From: Phallusia mammillata
Lineage: Eukaryota; Chordata; Ascidiacea; Phlebobranchia; Ascidiidae
Assembly: GCA_003260075.1 (NCBI GenBank)
Contig: QLIY01000038.1
Coordinates: forward strand, 248,006-312,005
Direction of reading: 5' to 3'
Length of the DNA: 64,000 bases
Under the pieces are notes generated by a model. The model was not told where the DNA came from. It saw nothing but the letters and a program-made list of their open reading frames with translations, and made no database searches. The translations under genes were made by a program, and so were the position numbers. Shown piece after piece: positions 53,801-62,800 of the stretch (positions are counted from its first letter, which is position 1; the number at the start of each line of letters is the position of its first letter).

Positions 53801-56800
53801 CATAAGCGGGCAGTTATCGTTGATGTCCGTCACTTGCATTTTGACAAGCAGGGAACCGTTCCTATTGGCTACAGTGTCCTAAACACAAACACGTGACACT
53901 TTCTTGCTCAGTAGAAAAAATGCAGCCGCATAAATGTTTAGATTAAGCGTACACGTATAAGGCTAAAATATATTAAGATGAATGAAAACGCTTTTGACAG
54001 GTTATCCTAAGTCTATATATTTCTTACCTCAATTAGAATATGCAAGTAATAATTTGTCTCTTCTTCGTAGTCGAGTTCCCACTGTAGGTAGAGGTGTGAT
54101 ACTGTCGAGCTGACCGTTAATGCCGAAGGGTTACCAGGATTCGCATGGCGAGTCGGATCTAAAAACGACTTTCAACAGTGCTTTTGCAGCAAACTAACTT
54201 TAATAAAACACTATCACTATTTTACTTCTTAATACAGACTTCTCTTTAACTTGGGTCAAAAACATGAAATGCTTTCTTAAGGTTAGTGGAAAACAACTTA
54301 AAGACTTCTGGTTATACACATAACGCAACAGAAACTGACATATCGTACATTTCTAACAGGTATCAACAAATTACAATAGAACTTACAGTTAAAAGTTGCG
54401 CAGTCGAGAAACGTTTGGTTTCCCACAGTGCGGTAATCACCACTTGGTGGCGGAAGGGTGCATAAAACGTCACTAGTCGATTTGTTTTCAGCAAGTCGAA
54501 AGTGACCGGCTTCGTTGCCTTCCTTGATGTCAACGACAAACGGTGGCCCCAAACTGAAACAAGAAAAGAGCGAAACTTTATTATTTACTTACATAAATTA
54601 TAATGCGAATGTCTTCACTTAGTATAAATATTAGGGTATAGTGCGGCTAGCCAAAACGTTGTCCTAAAAATTAAATTCAAACTTAAACGTACATTACAAT
54701 ACAGCTGTAAATGCGCAATGATACTACTGTGTATCTCACAGCATTAGACGAAGATGCAACAATTTGTAACCTGTACGAGTCGGAGATCCCAAAACTTGCC
54801 ACATAACTTCCAGTCTTCGTATTTTCTGGAATCTTTATAGAAATATCAACAGGAGGTCTTGTGCTTGACGAAGCCAAAGTGGAACTGGCAGTCACTGCAC
54901 GATTTTAAAACAATATTTATACATCAAGGCATTAGTGCATTACTTATATGCGCACAGACTTGGCATACGTTTTTAATGATATAATCTTATGCCTTTCGTA
55001 CAGTCAATTTTCGTTACGGCGTTACTTGTTGAAGTTTTGGTCTCTTGGTAGATAGTATTTCAGACTATTGGAACACAAAATAACAAAAAAACAAGGCAGC
55101 TGTTGTAAACAGTTTTTGACAACATTAAGAGCCACGTACTACCTCCTAAGCCCTAAATTATTTTGTGCTTCAAATAAGGTTGCTTAGAAACAATAAAGGA
55201 CCGTTTTTTCTCCCTTTGTCACTATATTTTCATCTTCAGAAAATCCGTACCTGAAGAGGAAGTAGTTGTAACAGATGATGCCGTAGAAGCGTTTATGACA
55301 ACTGCCGATGTGCCAAGTGGCAACGATGAGGTCGGTGCTGCAGTGGTTGCCTGTATCACAGTCGTGGACTGCTCCGTGGTGGCTGCGGGTGATGCAGCGG
55401 CTGTAAATAATATTTCAGACTTGCAAAACGCCATAGTAAACGCAAATTTGGTATACCTCTAATTAAAAATATGTGTAATCCCTTATAATATTTATTGCCA
55501 ATATTTAATTTACATTACGTTTGAGCACCTACTTAATAAGTAAACACAAACTAAGGCACAGTCAGTATGACGCATCGAATACTTTTTGTTTGCATACCTG
55601 CATCTGTGTTTCTCACTATTCACTATTCACAGGAATTGTTTGTATTCACTTTTATTCCAAACGTTCTAGTGCTTTTTGTTCTTGTAATAAAAATTTGAAA
55701 GAGCGGCAAGAATTTGACCTGGTTGGTTGAAAAACCTGACTTGGCTGTGGTACCGGTAACATAACTGTGCAAGAGTTATAACCAGTTGTAAAAACACCTA
55801 CTTGTGCCGATTGCCTCCACTGAACCGTTGATGTATGGAATGTTAAATGTCACATCTTCAACTTCGAACAGGAACTCGGAAGTACATTGTTCCCTCTCAA
55901 CGCGATACAAATCAAAGTGATATATCTCTCCCACCTACAAAAACCCTCGAATTAGTTGACAAGTAGGGTTGATTTTAACAAAACAAATTAACAAAACAAT
56001 ACATAATTTATTGGTTACCTCGACATCAAGATATATTTCGTTCACAAGGCTTGATGTAAACGAGCAGGTGCCGCTTGTTAAGTCACCGTTCCACGTGGTT
56101 ATGTTTACATATCCTGCAAGAAAATTGTTTATCGATTACAACAATAAAACAAATTACATGTACACTTAAGATAGGTTTCGCTGGTAATCATAGCCGCATA
56201 TTTCATAAAAAGACGTGAAGTTGCTGCACACAAATAAGTTTATCAGTACAGGCACCTTGGTTTGGGGAAGAAAGTTGAACCTTTAAACATGGAATCTTTG
56301 TCGGATCTCCATAGTTGTTGTACTCAGCTACCAGCACAGTGTTAATGTACAACCACATGTAATCTCCACCTCCAGTGGTCACAACTTCGCCTCCATTGTA
56401 CAACAGGCCAGTCCGAATAGCACTTGTAAAGCTGATTCATACAAAATAAATTCATATGATCAAAGCCCGTTACACATGAAAGGTTTCAGATACTGTGAGA
56501 GTTAAACACACAAGCTGTTTTCCTAGGTTTTGTTTGCTGACAAGTTATCAAAAGATACAAGTTACTGATGCGTCTGAAACAAGGGTTGCCTGCAATGTGC
56601 ACAGAGTAAATAGTTCTTAATCATGCTTAAAGCATAACTACCATGGACCAGGCGGTTAAACCGTGGTAGTTGTTTCACAAGTGCCTTAAACCAAATTAAA
56701 ACAGCTGCAAGCTAGATTCAAGTTGACAACATTTTTGTTGTACACAACTGACACACAAGGAAGGTTTGAAAATTCCAGAAAGCAAGTGAAACAAAGGTAT

Positions 56801-59800
56801 TATTTGACAGGATGTCGTGAAAAATATTTTTCTTGCCGACAACCCTTTGAAATACCCAATCAGTAAAATATCATTATTTTAACAATTTAAACGTGTCTCC
56901 AACAACAAAAAAGGCGAAAAGATTTGAAACAAAAAAGACTATAATTCTCTTCACTTACCCGAAATTATGCAATACATTGTCACAATCTCGTTGCGATTCG
57001 GATGTGTACCCTATGCCATCTAACGGGTAAAAAGTATCGTCAGAATACCTTTAAAAAGGAAATGTTAAAAACAAACCAAATCACGTTAATATGTTTACCA
57101 ACCGGTGGATTCCATTCCCAGAAGTGGCATTGTTTTCAAGATAAATATCGGACATAAACTCTTGATTTGTGCCAGGAATACCTCGAAACCATTCAGTGAA
57201 TGTATCTCCAGTTGGGTTGGATGTAGTAGAAAGCCATCCGCCGAATGGACTGCAAAAAATGCATATGAGGAAATCGATAAACGGTTCAATGGACAGACCT
57301 CTCAAACAAAACGTTAAATATAACAGATAACAGCATTGAGATCGGCCCTGAAGTTTTCATGCACACCAGCCATCCCGGCAGTACGCCAGGCCCATTAGGC
57401 ATCATACCAAATCAACCGGTGTCTCAGCTACTTCAAGCCTATGCCTTGACATGTGTGAATGCTTGGGATACCGTCATGATTCAGTATTATACGCCCAAAA
57501 TGGGGCTGGCGTACTACGATTGTTTTACATGGAATGATCAAGAACGTACGACCGAATGGCTATAGGCATCGGTCTCCTAAACCGCGGATTGCGGGTTCGA
57601 GTACCGCCAGGAATAGTTTTTGTTTTTTCTAAGAAAACCAGGAACGAAATTATTCATTTTGCACATAACAAATAACTTCGGACAGCTCCTGTGGCCTATG
57701 GGATAAGGCATCGGTCTCCTAAACCAGGGATTGCGGGTTCGAGTACCGCCAGGAGTAATTTTTGATTTTTTAGAAGGAAAAAAAGAAATTATTCGAAAAG
57801 ACATGGCTAATAATTTTGGAGAGCTCCTGTGGCCTAATGGATAAGGCATCGGTCTCCTAAACCGGGGATTGCGGGTTCGAGTCCCGCCAGGAGTAATTTT
57901 TGATTTTTTAGAAGAAAAAACAAAAAAAGAAATTATTCGAAAAGACCTGGCTAATAATTTTGGAGAGCTCCTGTGGCCTAATGGATAAGGCATCGGTCTC
58001 TTAAACCGGGGATTGCGGGTTCGAGTCCCACCAGGAGTATTTTTGATTTTTTAGAAGAAAAAAGAAAAAAAACAAATTATTCCAAAATACATGGCTAATA
58101 CTTTTGGAGAGCTCCTGTGGCCTAATGGATAAGGCATCGGTCTCCTAACCCGGGGATTGCGGGTTTGAGTCCCGCCAGGAGTAGATTTTACTTTGTTTTG
58201 AAAAGAAAAGAAAAACGGGAGTATGTTTTCAGTTTTTTCGAAAAAAAACAATGAAATGATTCGAAAATGCATGTTGGTTTGTGATCCTCTAGTTATAAAA
58301 AATTGAAATGCCGTGAGTGTCTGCATGAGTTTTACCTTGCTATGTAATTTGGGTTGTTCGGATTGTTGGTTTGTGATCCTCCGAAATCCGGATGATTGAT
58401 ACTGAAATCGTAATGTGTGATGGGCAACTTCCAGTAACTCGCCATATTAGTGGCGCTTGGATTTTTTCCTGTTTAAAACATGTTTTTTGTTTAAAAATTC
58501 AACCAAACATCCATGTTGTGATTGTTTCAAGTTAATTCAATCTTATGTAAACTACTTTAAATACTTTTCGCCTTTTTCACGACCAACACTAAAAATAGTG
58601 TTTGGTCAAACTTCTGTGTGAAATGCATTGCATTAGTGCAGACGTGTACTATTTCTGATGATTGTTCTTCTATTAAACACTGTTTTGGCGTTCCAAACTA
58701 AGACCCATTTTATCCTAGTCAGACTTCTGTGGTCTGTACAAGTTTGGGCAGGAACATCAATATGTGGTATTTCACTTGTAAAATACTTGTTTAACCTTGA
58801 CTGTCCAAAACTTGCACCAGCTCCAGACGACTGGCGGTACTCTGGGAGTTGTTGAATTGTAGCACTACCGCGCATTGATACAGAGTGCCCGGTTCGGCCG
58901 GGAAAAATCGAATCGACATCATGGAAGTGACGTTTGTCAAGGTAGGTGCAGTGGGCACTGAGCATGTGACGTTGTATGACCTGATGTAAGACGAACATAT
59001 GAGACTTGCATTTGATCAGTATTTATTGCTGTAGCAGCATAGGCACTTACACTTGTGCAGTGATGCAATCAGCCGCATCTGTCCAGTTCTGGTTTCCGCA
59101 GAGCTGGGTTTGTGTGATGTTGCCCCCGGCGGCTGAAAAGTGATTTAGTCACGTAAGAAAATATGTCTTATAATGCCTCATTTTGTACAAACTTGTTAAT
59201 AAACCACTTAAAAAGCTTCGAATTTAATCATTTTTAAGCTGCAGTGTAGGAACAACAACACATAGCAGTTTAAACAGAAGCTGTAGGCCGTTATAAATGT
59301 CCAGTTATAAATCCAGTTTATAAACAAGCGCTTATAACATGATGATTAGAAAGCACATATGGAGCCATTGTGAACCAGATTTATTTCTGTACACCATTAG
59401 GTGGAGGATTTTTCAACACAATTACAGAAATTTGCCCCTTTTAGCAGTGACCGATAGAACATGAACTAATAATATGTTAGTTAAAGTTGACAAACTGTAC
59501 GCATGTACAATTAACACTCACTAGTGGTATTGACCAGGGTACAGTTACACTCCACCGCGTCCTGCAATGAAACACCCGTCAAATCACCGGTGCTTGCGTC
59601 CCACACATAATAAAGATAACTAGGCATATCCCAATCCAGTGTGATGTCACAGTTTGGTGACGTAGATCCGGTAAGATTAACGGCACTGTCGAGCAAAGAA
59701 AAATATTGAAATAAACATCAAAGCATAGAAGTATAGAACATATGAAAGCTGTTTGTATAAAATCGAGGCCCTACACCCCCTAAAGAGCTTGCAATAACAA

Positions 59801-62800
59801 AGGGGACGCTGGACAACAAATTAACGATTGGGGGCGTTGTGATGAAGCTGGACGGCTAAATCAAAACATACGACAAGGGAAATTTGTGAATGTGTTTTCG
59901 TGAATATTAAAATTATTAAGAGCGACTAGTTCGTATACCTACCTGCACCAGAATATTTCGGCCGAGCTGTTGATTCTTGTGAAAAGATAATTTGGGTCAG
60001 TTAGTCTCGGAAAGTCAAATATAAGTCCGTTTGCAGCTGGTGGTCGAGCGCACTGCCCGGTTGTCCCACTCACCAACTGCTCTTGTATTTCGTATAGAGC
60101 TTTTACCACGTCACAGCTGCAAGATTTCAATTAGATGTGTTATTTATTTACCAAGATTTTACACAAAGGTTATGACTGACGTAATGAACAGAAACAGTTG
60201 TTTATCCAAATCTAAGACATGGTGCTTAATGCCGAAACATCTAACAATACACAGCGGAATTTTATTACAAATTGACTGGTAGTAATCTTTTTGACTAGTA
60301 GTAAAAAAGTTTTTTTTTCTTCGAAAGCTGCATAATGATGTTTGCGTCTTTGTGGTAGTAATATGAGCACCAGCTTCCCTATAAAAAGGAATTTAAGTTG
60401 ACAGTGACATAACTCAGGTGAGGTTAGGTTACTTTTTTGTGCCAACGTACTAAAGCGTTACGTAAAAGTTTGGTAAGTATTTAAAAAACCACTTACTTGC
60501 AGGAAAGCTGAACATTGTATAACCGTACGGTTGTGAGGGTATCGGCAACCTCATCAAACGCATCGCCACTAATTGTTTTCAGATTTGGGTTGTCACTAAG
60601 ATATAATGAATTTAGAGAAACAAGATTTTGAAAGGCTGGAAGGTGGTGAACTTTGTTGTTGCTCAAATCAACGTGACGAAGTCTTGCTAGTGTTGATCTG
60701 GGAAATTAAAAACATGTAGTTAAAACTTGTGTAACACGCCTTTACAGTTGGGTGCAGACCTGCAGTTGTCAGTTGTTGCAATGTTTATTAGCAGTATGAA
60801 AACCGGCACTTAAAAATCAGACAGGTGAATCACATTTGTCTTGGACAAGCACCAACCACGACTACACGTGCATTCACCTGCCACGTCGAGTATTGCCGCT
60901 TACAAAACGATCACTGGGGACGCCACAGAGCATGCGTGATGTAATAGTTAGGTAGCACTTGTAGATAAAACAATATTGCTTTTTAATTAGTCGTTAATTA
61001 AACAAGTCATTTTTGAAAATATACCTGCTGGCTGAGGTGAAAAACTGCCAATAACGCTAAATTGTGAATAAACGGTTTATCAACTGAACAAATATTAAGT
61101 AGTTTTAGTTTGCAAAGTTATGCTGTAAACCTAAGGGCTGTTTATGGACAATATGCATACGAGACTCGAACTTTTAGGAATGTTTATACATCTGCAATTG
61201 TTGCGGAATTAACCTAAGAAACTTGTCTTACGTAAAAACGTTGTCCTCAATGACTTCGATATCGTTGTTGGAGAGATAGAGAGTTTCAAGACTGACCAGC
61301 TCATCAAATACACCCTCTTGCAGTTCCGATAGCTTGTTGTGAGCAAGATGAAGTGATCTGACCCTATCCTGACCGTCAAAAGCGTTCTGAAAAAACAACA
61401 ACAACAATGGATATACAATATTATCTCAGTTTAGTGACCACAACAGTCTCTTAGAACCCACAATGAAATCAAAACTTTAAAATTCTACTTACACTTGGGA
61501 GTGAACGAATTTGATTGTAGTTGAGATTGATACTGTAAAGTCGTTGAGCGTTTAAAGCAATGGGGTAAGTATCCTGCAGTAAAAAAGGTTGTTGATTTTA
61601 CATCAATTATTTATCTTTATTGAAAAGAAAACGCTTACAAACATAGATTGTTACTAAGGGCTTTTAGTTATTCAGAGTCATTTTTTCGGAATACATTTTG
61701 AGTATTCTTATGACAAACCAACACTAACCACATACATTGCATCATTTGATTCAAATTAAGAAAATAAATAAACACAGAAACGTTAAACAGGTCAAAACAG
61801 GCCCTGAACTTAATATTGCCTAAGTCAGTGGTTCTTAACCTTTTTTCCTTGCTGCACCCCTTTCAAATCACCAACTAATTTTCGCACCCCCTTTCAAATC
61901 ACTAACCAATTTTTGCTCCCCTTTCTGTAATTGCTTAAATAGAATAGTCCTAACCAACCTTAATGATTCAGCATCCACGCACCCCCTAGGAACAATTCTC
62001 GCACCCCCTTGGGGGTGCGTGCACCCCAGGTTAAAAACCCCTGGCCTGTGGTATTTTGCCAAAAAATTCCTATAGTACATCCTAGTACGGAACATTTGCC
62101 TACCAGTTGGTTACTGTGCAGACTGATAGTAATTATAGTGGCTCCCTCAAAAGCATCGTCAGGCACTGAGGTCAGTTGGTTGTTGTTGAGAAGTAAATTT
62201 CTCACGTAACTATTGTTGTAGAACATCTGGCCCTGAATTTCACTGATCGCGTTGTTTTCCAGTCGTAGATAGTCGCCCACAGAAACATCACAAAAAGCCT
62301 GCAACATTTTTTTTGGGTTTGAGGTGTGTACCATTACTGAAACTTACTTTAAAGTACACCAGAAATATGATACTTTTAGCTATGACAGGACACAACAATA
62401 CAGAAATATATGTTAAGTTCTTTTTTTTATGATTTCATACATAAAAATTCCACAAACTTTCATGAGGTTTCTAAAACTTCACAAAAGATTTGGGGTCTTA
62501 TAACATATAAAGTTTTACTTGATAAAAAAATATTTACTGTAACTCTTTGCCACAAACAAAAAGCCAAAATACTCTTACCCCCGGTTCAATGACTTTGATT
62601 TGACCTCCGTCCAACCTCCAATTGCGCATATTTACATTATGGAAAGCACACTGACCGATAGTGGGCGCCAAAGTACCTTGCATAAACAACTCGTCAGCTC
62701 GCACGTCGTCAAATGCGTAAGGGTAAAAATATTTCATAGAGTTGTCCTGAAGGTGAATGTCATCTACAAGAGTCAAAAGCGTTTGTTTATGACACCGTGC

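Larger units (their letters stand above)
55802..58468 (-). other. Giant gene segment: fibro-slime / PA14-like domain
   Basis: Exons 58468-58336, 57249-57103, 57048-56959, 56431-56256, 56113-56019 and 55934-55802. Marker motifs in family order are [68 protein letters not shown] and [17 protein letters not shown]. The last is the characteristic YDFDLFYAERH-like end. The domain was first noticed in slime-mould and bacterial surface proteins and is thought to bind carbohydrate or matrix. The tRNA array lies in the intron 57250-58335. Confidence 0.75.

Noticed and set aside
57577..57993. 138-codon minus-strand frame with repeated [21 protein letters not shown]
   Set aside because: It is the antisense translation of the tRNA array, not a protein gene.
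58051..58326. 91-codon minus-strand frame with the same repeated motif
   Set aside because: Antisense of tRNA array unit 5 and its flank.
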